64,000 nucleotides of DNA from Companilactobacillus zhongbaensis (GCF_003946515.1 NZ_RHOM01000002.1:97058-161057); one strand, 5' to 3'; positions 18,072 to 26,195 are shown, counted from the first letter of the stretch. Numbers and translations are program-made. Notes: generated from the sequence alone by a model not told the origin.

Positions 18072-18261
18072 AATTTTCTCCTAAAACTATTTAAATACTA
18101 TGTTTCCTTAACATGTTTCTATTATATCATCGTTCCCAAAAGAATACAATACATAGGAATAAAACATCTTTATGTATTTAATTTAGCAAAAAGTGTTGAC
18201 AAACGAGAACATACCCTTTATAGTAAGTATTGTACTCGAAAGAGAACGGAGGTGATTGACA
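18072..18261. promoter_or_regulatory. Lysis-lysogeny switch: divergent promoters
   Basis: Lytic promoter on plus: TTGACA (18196-18201), 17 bases, TATAGT (18219-18224). Repressor promoter on minus: TTGTAT (18144-18149 reversed), 17 bases, TATAAT (18121-18126 reversed). GAGAAC repeats at 18205 and 18242 and TTTCC/GTTTC repeats at 18100-18120 are operator candidates. Confidence 0.8.
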
Positions 18262-18498
18262 ATGACAATCAATTTGAGAAGATTAAAAGCAGAACGAATT
18301 GCAAGAGGAATCACACAAGATCAAATGGCGAGTCGCATGGGCTGGAGCACAAGAACACCCTATGCAAAACGTGAAAATGGTTTCGTATCGATTGGTGCTG
18401 ATGAATTAGCTAAAATGGCCACTATTCTTGGATTCTCAAGGGATGAGCTCGGGATTTTTTTTACAAAGGACGTTCCCAATAAAGAACGGATTCATTGA
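18262..18498 (+). CDS. Cro-like HTH regulator
   Basis: 78-residue XRE-family HTH protein (LRRLKAERIARGITQDQMAS). It is the first gene of the lytic transcript and divergent from the repressor, so it is expected to act as Cro. The ATG at 18262 is 6 bases after GGAGGTGA; an upstream TTG at 18256 is too close to it. Confidence 0.85.
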   Translation: MTINLRRLKAERIARGITQDQMASRMGWSTRTPYAKRENGFVSIGADELAKMATILGFSRDELGIFFTKDVPNKERIH

Positions 18499-18548
18499 TT
18501 GAAAAATATAATTGCGAACCAAAAGTTTTAGGAAGGGAAAAATAAAAA

Positions 18549-19277
18549 ATGAACGATTTAGTAATTATGAAAGATCAACAAGCAGTAACTAGCAGTTTAC
18601 AAGTTGCAGAAACGTTTAATAAAGAACATAAAAATATAATTCGTGACATCGAACATCTATTGGAATCTGACAGCTCAGTTTTGAGCAGCCAAATATTTTT
18701 AAAATCTACACATGAAAATCGCGGAAAACAATACCCAATGTATTACATGAATCGAGACGGCTTCACATTATTAGCTATGGGATTCACAGGCAAAAAAGCT
18801 CTTAGATTCAAGATGCAATACATTGAAGCTTTTAACAAGATGGAAGACCAAATCAAAACAGGTGGTTTCAAAATTCCATCAACAATGGCTGAAGCTTTAC
18901 GTTTAGCAGCAGACCAACAAGAACAGCTTGAACTAATGAAACCCAAAGCGATATTTGCTGATTCGGTAGCAACATCACATACCACTATCTTAGTTGGTGA
19001 TCTTGCCAAAATCATCAAAGGAAATGGCGTTGATACTGGTGCAAGACGATTATTTCAATGGATGAGAGATAACGGTTATCTGATTAAGCGCAAGGGTGCA
19101 GATTACAACTCACCAACTCAAAAATCAATGGAAATGGGATTGTTCAAAATCAAGGAGTCAAGCCATGTTAATTCAGACGGAGTCACGGTAGTAACAAAAA
19201 CTCCAAAAGTTACTGGTAAGGGCCAACAATATTTTATTAATAAGTTTCTGGAAAATAACTCAGTTATTTCTAGATAG
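18549..19277 (+). CDS. Phage antirepressor (Rha family with KilA-C domain)
   Basis: 242 residues. The N-terminal Rha-type domain (VAETFNKEHKNIIRDIEHLL, YYMNRDGFTLLAMGFTG) ends at about residue 105. The C-terminal KilA-C/ANT domain runs from about 125 to 235 (GARRLFQWMRDNGYLIKRKG). Such proteins counter the repressor or regulate the early switch. It is second in the lytic operon. Confidence 0.92.
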   Translation: MNDLVIMKDQQAVTSSLQVAETFNKEHKNIIRDIEHLLESDSSVLSSQIFLKSTHENRGKQYPMYYMNRDGFTLLAMGFTGKKALRFKMQYIEAFNKMEDQIKTGGFKIPSTMAEALRLAADQQEQLELMKPKAIFADSVATSHTTILVGDLAKIIKGNGVDTGARRLFQWMRDNGYLIKRKGADYNSPTQKSMEMGLFKIKESSHVNSDGVTVVTKTPKVTGKGQQYFINKFLENNSVISR

Positions 19278-19288
19278 GAGGAATGATT

Positions 19289-19483
19289 ATGAAAGTGACG
19301 TACGAGAATTTTTCGACAGCACAGGAGATTGTAGGCGAGAACATAGATGCACTATTTAAAGGTTTACCAATCTTCAATCTCAATCGCAAACGAGAATCAA
19401 CCAATGTCGAATTAATCGACGAATCAATAGCAGCACTAGAAGTAATGAAGAAATACTACGAACAGGAAGGAAAAAACAAATGA
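19289..19483 (+). CDS. Small early phage protein, unknown
   Basis: 64 residues. AGGAGG lies 7 bases upstream of the chosen ATG; the first ATG at 19283 is only 1 base from it. The protein is helical and acidic in its C-terminal half. It overlaps the next gene by 4 bases (ATGA), so it is translationally coupled. No family recognised. Confidence 0.6.
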   Translation: MKVTYENFSTAQEIVGENIDALFKGLPIFNLNRKRESTNVELIDESIAALEVMKKYYEQEGKNK

Positions 19484-19647
19484 ATGATGACCAAATTACA
19501 AATTTAAGCGAATCACTTTCAAATCTTTCGCCATCGCAATGGAATGAAATAAAAACAGTAATGGAACACCTTTATCATCCGATAAAAAAAGAACTGACTC
19601 CAGAGGAAATCAGTTCTTCATTAAAGAATATTAAAGATTGGATCTAA
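19480..19647 (+). CDS. Small early phage protein, unknown
   Basis: 55 residues beginning MNDDQITNLSESLSNLSPSQ. The start overlaps the stop of the preceding gene (ATGA), with GGAAGGAAA upstream. Predicted helical with a conserved-looking SLSNLSPSQWNEI motif. No function seen. Confidence 0.55.
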   Translation: MNDDQITNLSESLSNLSPSQWNEIKTVMEHLYHPIKKELTPEEISSSLKNIKDWI

Positions 19648-19883
19648 TAATTTACTACTTGTAAATGAAAAGGACTGACGCGGTAGTCACGTCCTTCGTG
19701 ATGTATATGTACAAATGGGAAATCATCCAATTTATTAGGGACTATGGGCGAAGAGATTGAATCTAATAATCCACCTTCTTTTACCCATGTAATAATTTCA
19801 TCTCTATGATTGGAAATTATTGAATTTGAATCAAGCTCTGTCCATCCAAGGGGAGCAAGATTTGCATACAAATGTATTGGCAT
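19644..19883 (-). CDS. Reverse-oriented small gene in the early region
   Basis: 79 residues (MPIHLYANLAPLGWTELDSN) with AAAGGAAGTG 8 bases before the ATG. It lies head-to-head with the next plus-strand gene and ends antisense to the previous stop. Genes opposite to the lytic operon are often lysogen-expressed. I do not recognise it. Confidence 0.5.
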   Translation of the reverse strand: MPIHLYANLAPLGWTELDSNSIISNHRDEIITWVKEGGLLDSISSPIVPNKLDDFPFVHIHHEGRDYRVSPFHLQVVNY

Positions 19884-19933
19884 TTATTATCACTTCCTTT
19901 CTAAGGAGAGTATATCAAACAGGAGGCCGAATG

Positions 19934-20197
19934 ATGGAGATAACTTTGACCGAACAGCAAGAACACGAATTAATGAAATCAGTTTATGGAGTGGTTGGAA
20001 AAGCTGTTGACGACTTTAAAAAAGATAACGGACTGATTGCCAAACCATATATGAAGAAATACGAGGCAGTAAAGTACCTAAACGTTTCAAATAACACTTT
20101 TGATAAGTTCATTTTGGAAGGTTTGCCAAAACATACTATCAAAGGAATAACGCTTTATTACAAACCAGAATTGGACGAATTCATTTTACAAAATTAA
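19934..20197 (+). CDS. DUF771-like DNA-binding early protein
   Basis: 87 residues. The C-terminal half (MKKYEAVKYLNVSNNTFDKF) is an excisionase/MerR-like winged-helix segment typical of DUF771-type phage proteins that bind DNA. AGGAGG lies 7 bases upstream of this ATG; a second ATG at 19931 is 4 bases from it. The exact role (early regulator or excisionase-like) is not shown. Confidence 0.7.
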   Translation: MEITLTEQQEHELMKSVYGVVGKAVDDFKKDNGLIAKPYMKKYEAVKYLNVSNNTFDKFILEGLPKHTIKGITLYYKPELDEFILQN

Positions 20198-20236
20198 TTA
20201 AAAAGACCGTGGGAACAGTAAAAATTGGAGGGAATC

Positions 20237-20437
20237 ATGAAATTAGCAATTGAAACAATTATTTTTGACGCAATGTTCATAGCAATATTTTCAAGCATTG
20301 CGACATATCTATTTATTAAATTTAAAACGTTAAAGGGAATATTGAAAAACACGACTGATTTTTATGGATTTGAAAAAGAAGACACAGCAGGAAACGAGAA
20401 TTTCAGAACAAATATTTACTCGAAGACAAAAAAATAA
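20237..20437 (+). CDS. Small single-pass membrane protein
   Basis: 66 residues with one hydrophobic helix (about 6-28) and a charged C-terminus. GGAGGG precedes the ATG by 4 bases; the TTG further upstream overlaps the ribosome binding site. No family recognised. Confidence 0.55.
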   Translation: MKLAIETIIFDAMFIAIFSSIATYLFIKFKTLKGILKNTTDFYGFEKEDTAGNENFRTNIYSKTKK

Positions 20438-20457
20438 ACACCCGGAGGTGTTATGGA

Positions 20458-20637
20458 ATGCGAAATAGAAATTGTAAAAAGTGTGGGAAGAGGATTTACC
20501 CAGAAGATAACTATTGTTCCCGGTGTGGAATTAAGAACCCGTTAAAATTTTCTTGGCTGTTTCGGAAGCAAAATCAACTAAGAAGTTGTAAAGCAAAGGT
20601 TCAACTACTGTATCTGCTTTTGAAAGATAAACCTTAA
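20458..20637 (+). CDS. Small zinc-ribbon protein
   Basis: 59 residues with two CxxC knuckles (CKKCG at 6-10, CSRCG at 20-24) followed by a basic tail. GGAGGTG lies 7 bases upstream. An out-of-frame ATG 5 bases earlier gives only a 31-codon reading. The 17 bases GGAGGTGTTATGGAATG over the ribosome binding site and start recur before the next gene. Confidence 0.55.
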   Translation: MRNRNCKKCGKRIYPEDNYCSRCGIKNPLKFSWLFRKQNQLRSCKAKVQLLYLLLKDKP

Positions 20638-20655
20638 AGATGGAGGTGTTATGGA

Positions 20656-20799
20656 ATGAGAATAAAATTTAAAAACCACTTAATAAACTTTGGATTAATG
20701 TGCAGAGCAAACCCTTTACAAATCCTTGCCATGTTCTTGACAGGAATTTCTGTACTCTGCCAATTTATCGTTTTGCTTTTGTTGCTCATTGGCAAGTAA
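20656..20799 (+). CDS. Small hydrophobic protein, convergent overlap with next gene
   Basis: 47 residues with a C-terminal hydrophobic helix (about 25-45). It has the same GGAGGTGTTATGGAATG leader as the zinc-ribbon gene. Its last 84 bases are antisense to the 3' end of the minus-strand gene that follows, so one of the two may not be expressed. Confidence 0.4.
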   Translation: MRIKFKNHLINFGLMCRANPLQILAMFLTGISVLCQFIVLLLLLIGK

Positions 20800-21321
20800 G
20801 TCAATACTTTTGACATTCAAAGTAACAATAAAGTTTTTGTAGGGTGTATCAATCTTAATCTTTTCGGATTTTATTCCGTCGGGACTTCCAACAACATCAA
20901 AAAAAGCAATTGATCCATTGACCGTGTTATAAGGGTCAATTCTCAGTGGTAACTCAAATGGTTTTTCACAGAACATCACCTTTTTTGAATCATATATCAA
21001 TGGAGTGAAAGAATCAGATGTTATTTCTTTTGTACCACCACCAACCTTTGATATGTCATTTATGGTGATTGGATTCGCTGAATTATTAGCAATCCTCAAG
21101 GACAAAATCGAAACATACGTACTTATTGCAAGCTCATCAAAATCATCTGGGTATGGCTTTTGCTTGACGTTTTCGAGAGTCGCACCGTCAACCCAATAAG
21201 AATTATGTCGTTTGCTTTGAGTACAAGTGATTTTTGGCAACGATAAACGATAATTTAGCCCTTGAACCACCAGTGAAGCAACACCTGTAACGCAACCAAT
21301 AATAGATAGCAATGTAACCAT
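20716..21321 (-). CDS. Reverse-oriented membrane-anchored protein, unknown
   Basis: 201 residues starting MVTLLSIIGCVTGVASLVVQ (one N-terminal helix), then a soluble, probably beta-rich domain and a charged C-terminus. GAGGTGAAATTT precedes the ATG; the longer reading to 21411 has no ribosome binding site. It is transcribed against the early operon, suggesting independent, perhaps lysogenic, expression. No family recognised. Confidence 0.6.
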   Translation of the reverse strand: MVTLLSIIGCVTGVASLVVQGLNYRLSLPKITCTQSKRHNSYWVDGATLENVKQKPYPDDFDELAISTYVSILSLRIANNSANPITINDISKVGGGTKEITSDSFTPLIYDSKKVMFCEKPFELPLRIDPYNTVNGSIAFFDVVGSPDGIKSEKIKIDTPYKNFIVTLNVKSIDLLANEQQKQNDKLAEYRNSCQEHGKDL

Positions 21322-21362
21322 AAATTTCACCTCAAAAAAATTATACCAAAGGAGTGATAGCA

Positions 21363-21455
21363 ATGGACGGTTTTGATGAATGGTTACAAAACGAATCTGC
21401 ATACGGTTCACTAACTCAACCAGAGAGAGGTGATGGTAATGAACAACAGAATTAA
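21363..21455 (+). CDS. Very small ORF before the HTH pair
   Basis: 30 residues (MDGFDEWLQNESAYGSLTQP and a short tail) with AAAGGAG 7 bases upstream. It overlaps the start of the first HTH gene by 17 bases, so it may serve as a coupling leader. Confidence 0.35.
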   Translation: MDGFDEWLQNESAYGSLTQPERGDGNEQQN

Positions 21456-21645
21456 AGAACTAAGAAGAGAACAATCTATAAAGCAAAAACAATTAGCTGA
21501 ATATTTTCATGTCAGTCCGTCAACTATCCACAGTTGGGAGCGTGGAGATGTCCCAATGTTAATTGACGACTTCCACACACTGGCAATGATATTCGGCGTA
21601 TCAATGGAATATTTAGGAGGTTATAGAGATGAACGCAATGAATAG
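21439..21645 (+). CDS. XRE-family HTH regulator 1
   Basis: 68 residues, a single HTH domain (LRREQSIKQKQLAEYFHVSPSTIHSWERG). The last codons encode SMEYLGGYRDERN, an ending that recurs in the next protein. AGAGG lies 8 bases before the chosen ATG. The 3' end contains the ribosome binding site and start of the next gene. Confidence 0.75.
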   Translation: MNNRIKELRREQSIKQKQLAEYFHVSPSTIHSWERGDVPMLIDDFHTLAMIFGVSMEYLGGYRDERNE

Positions 21646-21841
21646 AACAAAAAAATTACGTGAAGAAAAAGGAATAAAATTGGTCGAACTTTCAAAAGCA
21701 ACCAATATTCACCGATCAACATTATCGAGATATGAAAATCATATTACCGAGATTGGAAGTAAAAAATTATTTGAACTAGCAAATTATTTTCACGTAAGCA
21801 TGGAATATTTAGGAGGTTATAGAGATGAACGCAATAGATAA
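21629..21841 (+). CDS. XRE-family HTH regulator 2
   Basis: 70 residues, HTH domain (LREEKGIKLVELSKATNIHRSTLSRYE) with the same C-terminal SMEYLGGYRDERN segment as the preceding protein. It overlaps the previous gene by 17 bases. AGGAGG lies 8 bases before the ATG, inside the duplicated segment. Confidence 0.75.
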   Translation: MNAMNRTKKLREEKGIKLVELSKATNIHRSTLSRYENHITEIGSKKLFELANYFHVSMEYLGGYRDERNR

Positions 21842-22001
21842 GGTGACTGATGCATATTATGCACAGCGACACTGGGAAGAGTTTAGGGACAGGATCGTGA
21901 AGAAACAACTAACATACGGTGCTGTTGTCCACGATTATTTCAAACTTGTGGACGAGATGAACCGCACCAAGGAGGAGTTAAAGCAATGGAACATGAATTA
22001 G
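21825..22001 (+). CDS. Small early phage protein, unknown
   Basis: 58 residues (MNAIDKVTDAYYAQRHWEEF). It starts inside the second copy of the SMEYLGGYRDERN-coding repeat, so its ribosome binding site and first codons come from that repeat. Mostly helical, unknown function. Confidence 0.5.
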   Translation: MNAIDKVTDAYYAQRHWEEFRDRIVKKQLTYGAVVHDYFKLVDEMNRTKEELKQWNMN

Positions 22002-22162
22002 ATGTATTGATCGATAAATCTATTGAATTCTACAAAGCTAGACACGCTTATAACTGGATGCCTACGAAGCGGAACAAAGCAGAGTACATTCAACAAGCTA
22101 ACAAATTGCACCAATTAAAAAAGTCCCTTGCCACTGCAATGGCAAAGGACCGGAATACTTAA
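21986..22162 (+). CDS. Small early phage protein, unknown
   Basis: 58 residues (MEHELDVLIDKSIEFYKARH) with GGAGGAG 9 bases upstream and a 16-base overlap with the previous gene. Basic C-terminus. The 3' end contains an imperfect hairpin (GTCCCTTGCCA with TGGCAAAGGAC). Confidence 0.5.
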   Translation: MEHELDVLIDKSIEFYKARHAYNWMPTKRNKAEYIQQANKLHQLKKSLATAMAKDRNT

Positions 22163-22212
22163 AAAAAAATCATATGTTCATTTTAACACAATAAGAAAAA
22201 GGGGATAAAAAA

Positions 22213-23025
22213 ATGGTAAACAATTTAGCAAAATTACCAATCCAGACATTAGTAAAAGAACCAAAGATCGTTGAAAAATTTGAATCTGTGTTAGGTAACA
22301 AATCAGCTCAATTTGTTACATCACTTATTAATGTTGTGAATAGTAATCAATCTTTGAAGAATGTTGATCAAATGAGCGTTGTTGCCTCGGCTATGGTGGC
22401 AGCCAGTTTAGACTTGCCAATTAATCAAGACTTGGGATACATGTGGTTAGTTCCATACGGCGGTAAGGCACAACCTCAGATGGGTTACAAAGGATATATC
22501 CAATTGGCACAGCGAACTGGACAGTACAAACATTTGAACGCCGTTGCAGTGTATGATGACGAGTTTAAAAGTTACAACCCATTAACCGAGCAATTGAATT
22601 ATGAGCCTCATTTTAAGGATCGCGATTCCTCTGAAAAACCCGTTGGATATGTTGGCTATTTTGAGCTAACTAGCGGCTTTGAAAAAACTGTGTATTGGAC
22701 ACGTAAACAAATTGATGATCATAGACAAAACTTTTCAAAAATGAGTGGAAAGTCAAAACCAAGTGGTGTTTGGGCAACTAACTTTGACGCAATGGCACTC
22801 AAAACGGTTCTAAGAAACCTAATCAGTAAATGGGGGCCAATGAGCGTGGAAATGCAAAAAGCTTACGAAAGCGACGAGCAGGCAACAACAATCAGCACAA
22901 ACGACATCAAAGATATTGAAGCACAAGAACAAGAACCCGCAACGGATGTTAGCCAGCTGATTAATGGAAATGCAACGGAGGCAAATGTCAATGACTCAAC
23001 AACCAATTCAAAAGACTCTGAATAA
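22213..23025 (+). CDS. recT: RecT-family single-strand annealing protein
   Basis: 270-residue RecT/Redbeta-type recombinase that anneals ssDNA during phage recombination. It has the family core from about 20 to 215 (MVAASLDLPINQDLGYMWLVPYGG, QMGYKGYIQLAQRTGQ) and an acidic, low-complexity C-terminal tail. It pairs with the nuclease gene that overlaps its end. Confidence 0.93.
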   Translation: MVNNLAKLPIQTLVKEPKIVEKFESVLGNKSAQFVTSLINVVNSNQSLKNVDQMSVVASAMVAASLDLPINQDLGYMWLVPYGGKAQPQMGYKGYIQLAQRTGQYKHLNAVAVYDDEFKSYNPLTEQLNYEPHFKDRDSSEKPVGYVGYFELTSGFEKTVYWTRKQIDDHRQNFSKMSGKSKPSGVWATNFDAMALKTVLRNLISKWGPMSVEMQKAYESDEQATTISTNDIKDIEAQEQEPATDVSQLINGNATEANVNDSTTNSKDSE

Positions 23026-23803
23026 AGAAACATATTATTCAATTGAATCAGATAGGTATTATCAATCGGCAACTTTTTTCAAGAACTTCGAAAAATGTGA
23101 GACCGCAACCGTGGCACAGCTAAACGATATATACAAACCAGATATGAACCAAAAAGCTCTATTGGTTGGCAATTACTTGCATTCTTACTTTGAAAGCCAT
23201 ACGGCTCACGAGAATTTCATTAAACAACACGAAAGTGACATGTTCACAAAGCGGGGCACACTGTTAAAAGACTATCAGGTTGCTGACTCAATGATTGCAA
23301 CGCTTGCTGATGATCCAATGTTCAATAATCTTTATCAGGGTAAGAAAGAGGCAATCGTTAAAGGCCAAATTGAAGGCGTTAATTGGAAAGGCAAAATTGA
23401 TTGTTTGAACCTAGACCGCAAAATATTTCTTGATTTAAAAACAACTAGAGAAATAGACCGTAAATATTGGAACGAAGAAAAACATATGTGGCAATCATTT
23501 ATGGACGAATATAATTATCCGTTGCAAATGTATGTATACCAGCAATTAATTTATCAACAATATGGAGTCATGTGTACACCTTATATTATTGCAGTAAGTA
23601 AACAAGAAATACCCGCAAAGGCCGTTATCTCGATTCCTAAGAAGCGACTAGCAGAGGCCCAAGAAGAGATTGAAACACTTCAACCAAGATTTGAAAAAGT
23701 AAAGAGCGGATTTGAAGTACCAATACGTTGTGGTAAATGCGCTTATTGTCGAAAAACTGCGACACTGAGGGAAATTACAAGCATGGACGACCTTATCAGT
23801 TAG
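22991..23803 (+). CDS. PD-(D/E)XK exonuclease partner of RecT (RecE-like)
   Basis: 270 residues. Core motifs are IDCLNLDRKIFLDLKTTR (Asp...Asp-x-Lys) near the middle and a C-terminal cysteine cluster (RCGKCAYCR) as in DUF3799/RecB-like phage nucleases. It would resect dsDNA ends for RecT. The start codon sits 9 bases after GGAGG; an ATG two codons earlier is also possible. It overlaps recT by 35 bases. Confidence 0.82.
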   Translation: MTQQPIQKTLNKETYYSIESDRYYQSATFFKNFEKCETATVAQLNDIYKPDMNQKALLVGNYLHSYFESHTAHENFIKQHESDMFTKRGTLLKDYQVADSMIATLADDPMFNNLYQGKKEAIVKGQIEGVNWKGKIDCLNLDRKIFLDLKTTREIDRKYWNEEKHMWQSFMDEYNYPLQMYVYQQLIYQQYGVMCTPYIIAVSKQEIPAKAVISIPKKRLAEAQEEIETLQPRFEKVKSGFEVPIRCGKCAYCRKTATLREITSMDDLIS

Positions 23804-23813
23804 GAGGTGAGTC

Positions 23814-24704
23814 ATGGCTAGACCAATTAAGAAAGGGCTTGATTACTTCCCATTAGATGTCAGTTTTCTTCAGGATATAAAAATTAGAAAAGTAATTCGA
23901 GCTTGTGGAAGTGCCGCACCAACGGTAATCATTTGTATTCTCGGATATGTTTATCAAGATGAGGGATATTTTTTATATTTTGATGATGATACGCGTTTTC
24001 TAATTGCTGAAGACGTCGATACAACTGAAGAACTGGTTGATAAGGTGGTTCAAAAAGCATTAGAGATAAAATTTTTTGATCAACTACTATTTACCAAATA
24101 CAAAATACTGACTTCTACTGGAATTCAAAACAGATATAAGCAAGCCAGTTACAAAAAAACAAACAATACGATTCGAAAAGATTTCGATTTATTAAACCCT
24201 AGTAAAAATGACAACGGGGTTTCCGGTGTCGATAACCCTGTTTCAGACACCGGAAACCCCGACGCTGTTGAATTATCGACGTCAGTAACCCCAGTTTCCG
24301 ACGTCGGAAGTACACAAAGTAAAGTAAAGGAAAGTAAAGAAAAGGAAAGTAAAGAAAAACAGAGTAAAGAAATAGAGACGCCTGCCGTTGCTTTTCAAAA
24401 AACTCTTACAGTGTATCAACAAAATATTGGGGTACTAAATCCATTTGTGCAGCAAAACATAGAATATCGAATCAACGACTTCGTTAATCAAGGAACTAAT
24501 GAAATTGAAGCCAATGAGATTGTTCGACTCGCAATTGAAAAGGCAGCCCTTAGCAATAAACTGTCTTGGAATTATGCAGATGGGATTTTAAAAAACTGGC
24601 TTGATCATAGCTTGTTCACGTTAAGCAATGTAAAGGCAGAACAAAAACCGAAGTCCAAGAATGAACCATATTCTGTTGATGAATCGGACAAATTACCATA
24701 CTAG
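23814..24704 (+). CDS. Phage replisome organiser (DnaD/Lin1244-type)
   Basis: 296 residues. The N-terminal winged-helix domain (about 1-115, GLDYFPLDVSFLQDIKIRKV) is of the Lin1244/DUF4373 type. A charged linker with repeated KESKEK units (about 168-185) leads to a C-terminal DnaD-like (DnaB_2) domain ending about 270. It initiates phage replication and recruits the helicase loader encoded next. The linker-coding DNA carries strong palindromes that may be the origin. Confidence 0.85.
   Translation: MARPIKKGLDYFPLDVSFLQDIKIRKVIRACGSAAPTVIICILGYVYQDEGYFLYFDDDTRFLIAEDVDTTEELVDKVVQKALEIKFFDQLLFTKYKILTSTGIQNRYKQASYKKTNNTIRKDFDLLNPSKNDNGVSGVDNPVSDTGNPDAVELSTSVTPVSDVGSTQSKVKESKEKESKEKQSKEIETPAVAFQKTLTVYQQNIGVLNPFVQQNIEYRINDFVNQGTNEIEANEIVRLAIEKAALSNKLSWNYADGILKNWLDHSLFTLSNVKAEQKPKSKNEPYSVDESDKLPY
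24215..24370. other. Candidate phage replication origin inside the initiator gene
   Basis: A perfect 16-bp inverted repeat (CGGGGTTTCCGGTGTC at 24215, complement at 24246-24261) is followed by a 14-bp palindrome TTCCGACGTCGGAA (24296-24309) and then AT-rich AAAGTAAAG direct repeats to about 24370. Origins of many related phages lie within the initiator gene. Confidence 0.5.
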
Positions 24705-24713
24705 GAGGGCGAA

Positions 24714-25481
24714 ATGGAAAACTTAGGAACAATCATGAGTGAACTGTTGGCAGACCTCAAGAAGAAAGAGATCGATATTGATTGGGATAACGTGAAGAAT
24801 ATCGACATGGACGAAAGACGAAAGCAAGACGAGATTAATATCACCAAAAGATATAAGGCACAGGAAAAACACCGAATGTTTAACAGTTCGCTTGTTAGTG
24901 ATATTAACGACCTAAAACACGTTTTTGACGATTTCAATACAGATACACCAGAACAACAAAAAGAGCTGTCACAGGCGCAAAATATCGCAAATAAGATATA
25001 TAGCGGCAGTATCTCCAACTATTTGTTCACGGGCAAAGCAGGAAGAGGAAAAACAATGTTAGCGGTTAGCATTTTGAACGGATTAAATTCGCTTAATACC
25101 GACATTACTTGCTTATTTGTCAGCGTTGAAATGTTGATCAATTTGGAACGCCAAGCCGTTACAGATAAGTTCAACATTGAGAAACACGACGTTTATCGAA
25201 TCGAGAAATGTATTGAAAAATGCGATGTATTAGTTCTTGATGACCTAGGAAGTGAAACAAGTTTCGTGACAGGTGCAGATATACAGCCTGCTACGAGATT
25301 CACACAGGAAGTACTATTCCGAATTGCTGACTATCGAAAAAACAAAGCGAACATCATTACAACGAACAACACAGGCAGTGAATTACAACGAATGTACAAC
25401 GGGAAGATTATAAGTCGATTGCTTACCAAAAAGCCTGAGAATGTAATTGTGTTTGATGGTAAAGACATGAGGGAGGTTTAG
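24714..25481 (+). CDS. DnaC-like helicase loader ATPase
   Basis: 255-residue AAA+ ATPase with Walker A TGKAGRGKT (about 105-113), Walker B VLVLDDLGSE and sensor-1 IITTNNTGSEL, as in DnaC/DnaI/IstB-like loaders. It follows the initiator with GGAGGG at the junction, forming the replication module. Confidence 0.9.
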   Translation: MENLGTIMSELLADLKKKEIDIDWDNVKNIDMDERRKQDEINITKRYKAQEKHRMFNSSLVSDINDLKHVFDDFNTDTPEQQKELSQAQNIANKIYSGSISNYLFTGKAGRGKTMLAVSILNGLNSLNTDITCLFVSVEMLINLERQAVTDKFNIEKHDVYRIEKCIEKCDVLVLDDLGSETSFVTGADIQPATRFTQEVLFRIADYRKNKANIITTNNTGSELQRMYNGKIISRLLTKKPENVIVFDGKDMREV

Positions 25482-25483
25482 AA

Positions 25484-25804
25484 ATGGAAACAGAAAAATT
25501 TATATCAGAGTTGCCAATTATTCAAAACGTGGAAAGAGACAGTCTTTCTTATGCAAATAATCAGCTTTTGGTTATTCACGATCCTATCCTAAGTCAAATT
25601 AAATATTTAAAAGTCATATATGAACGGTATCACCAACTTTTAAACGATGTTTCTGATTATCGAGGTAATACGGATATTGAGGAACATTTAATTATGGCTA
25701 TTTCAGAGCTTGAAACGGTACATAAACAAATTGATGGAGAACTGCTCAATATGAATTGGCTTTTGAAGGAGATTAAAGAGAATGTTTTTAAAAATGACGA
25801 TTAA
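25484..25804 (+). CDS. Hypothetical replication-module protein
   Basis: 106 residues, largely helical and probably coiled-coil. It starts 3 bases after the loader gene with GGGAGG upstream, and overlaps the RusA gene by 23 bases. No family recognised. Confidence 0.65.
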   Translation: METEKFISELPIIQNVERDSLSYANNQLLVIHDPILSQIKYLKVIYERYHQLLNDVSDYRGNTDIEEHLIMAISELETVHKQIDGELLNMNWLLKEIKENVFKNDD

Positions 25805-26195
25805 GGGTGAACCAGTCGCAGCACAAAGACCGAGAGTCACAAGAAAGGGGACATACACTCCACGAAAATATGCAAAATATAAAAAAGAAATCGAAAAACA
25901 ATACCGAAAAGAATTTAATAATGAACAGCTTTTTGATCGCGGCGAACCTTTAAAAGCAGAATTACATTTTTACAGAAGCATTCAAAAATCAATATCAAAA
26001 AAAGAGCACGAACGGCGGGCAATCCACGAAGTAAAGCCGGCAATGAAATCGGACTTGGATAATTATATTAAATCGGTTTTTGATGGTCTCAAATGCGCAT
26101 GGTTTGATGATGGTCAAATTGTCGAGATCAATGCAGCAAAAGATTACGACGATTGTCCAAGAGTGGAGGTAACAATTGAAAAAATTAACAGTTGA
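25782..26195 (+). CDS. rusA: RusA-family Holliday junction resolvase
   Basis: 137 residues. The RusA core shows basic N-terminal RPRVTRKGTYTP, then AMKSDLDNYIKSVFDGL and WFDDGQIVE, which supply the conserved acidic residues. It resolves branched recombination/replication intermediates before packaging. An alternative start at 25794 would shorten it by 4 residues. Confidence 0.92.
   Translation: MFLKMTIKGEPVAAQRPRVTRKGTYTPRKYAKYKKEIEKQYRKEFNNEQLFDRGEPLKAELHFYRSIQKSISKKEHERRAIHEVKPAMKSDLDNYIKSVFDGLKCAWFDDGQIVEINAAKDYDDCPRVEVTIEKINS

Noticed and set aside
21430..21841. Short repeats around the HTH pair as a CRISPR array
   Set aside because: Only two copies, both coding and explained by paralogous gene ends.
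22112..22151. Hairpin at the end of the gene at 21986 as a terminator
   Set aside because: The stem is imperfect and the plus strand has an A run instead of T after it; recT follows in the same operon.
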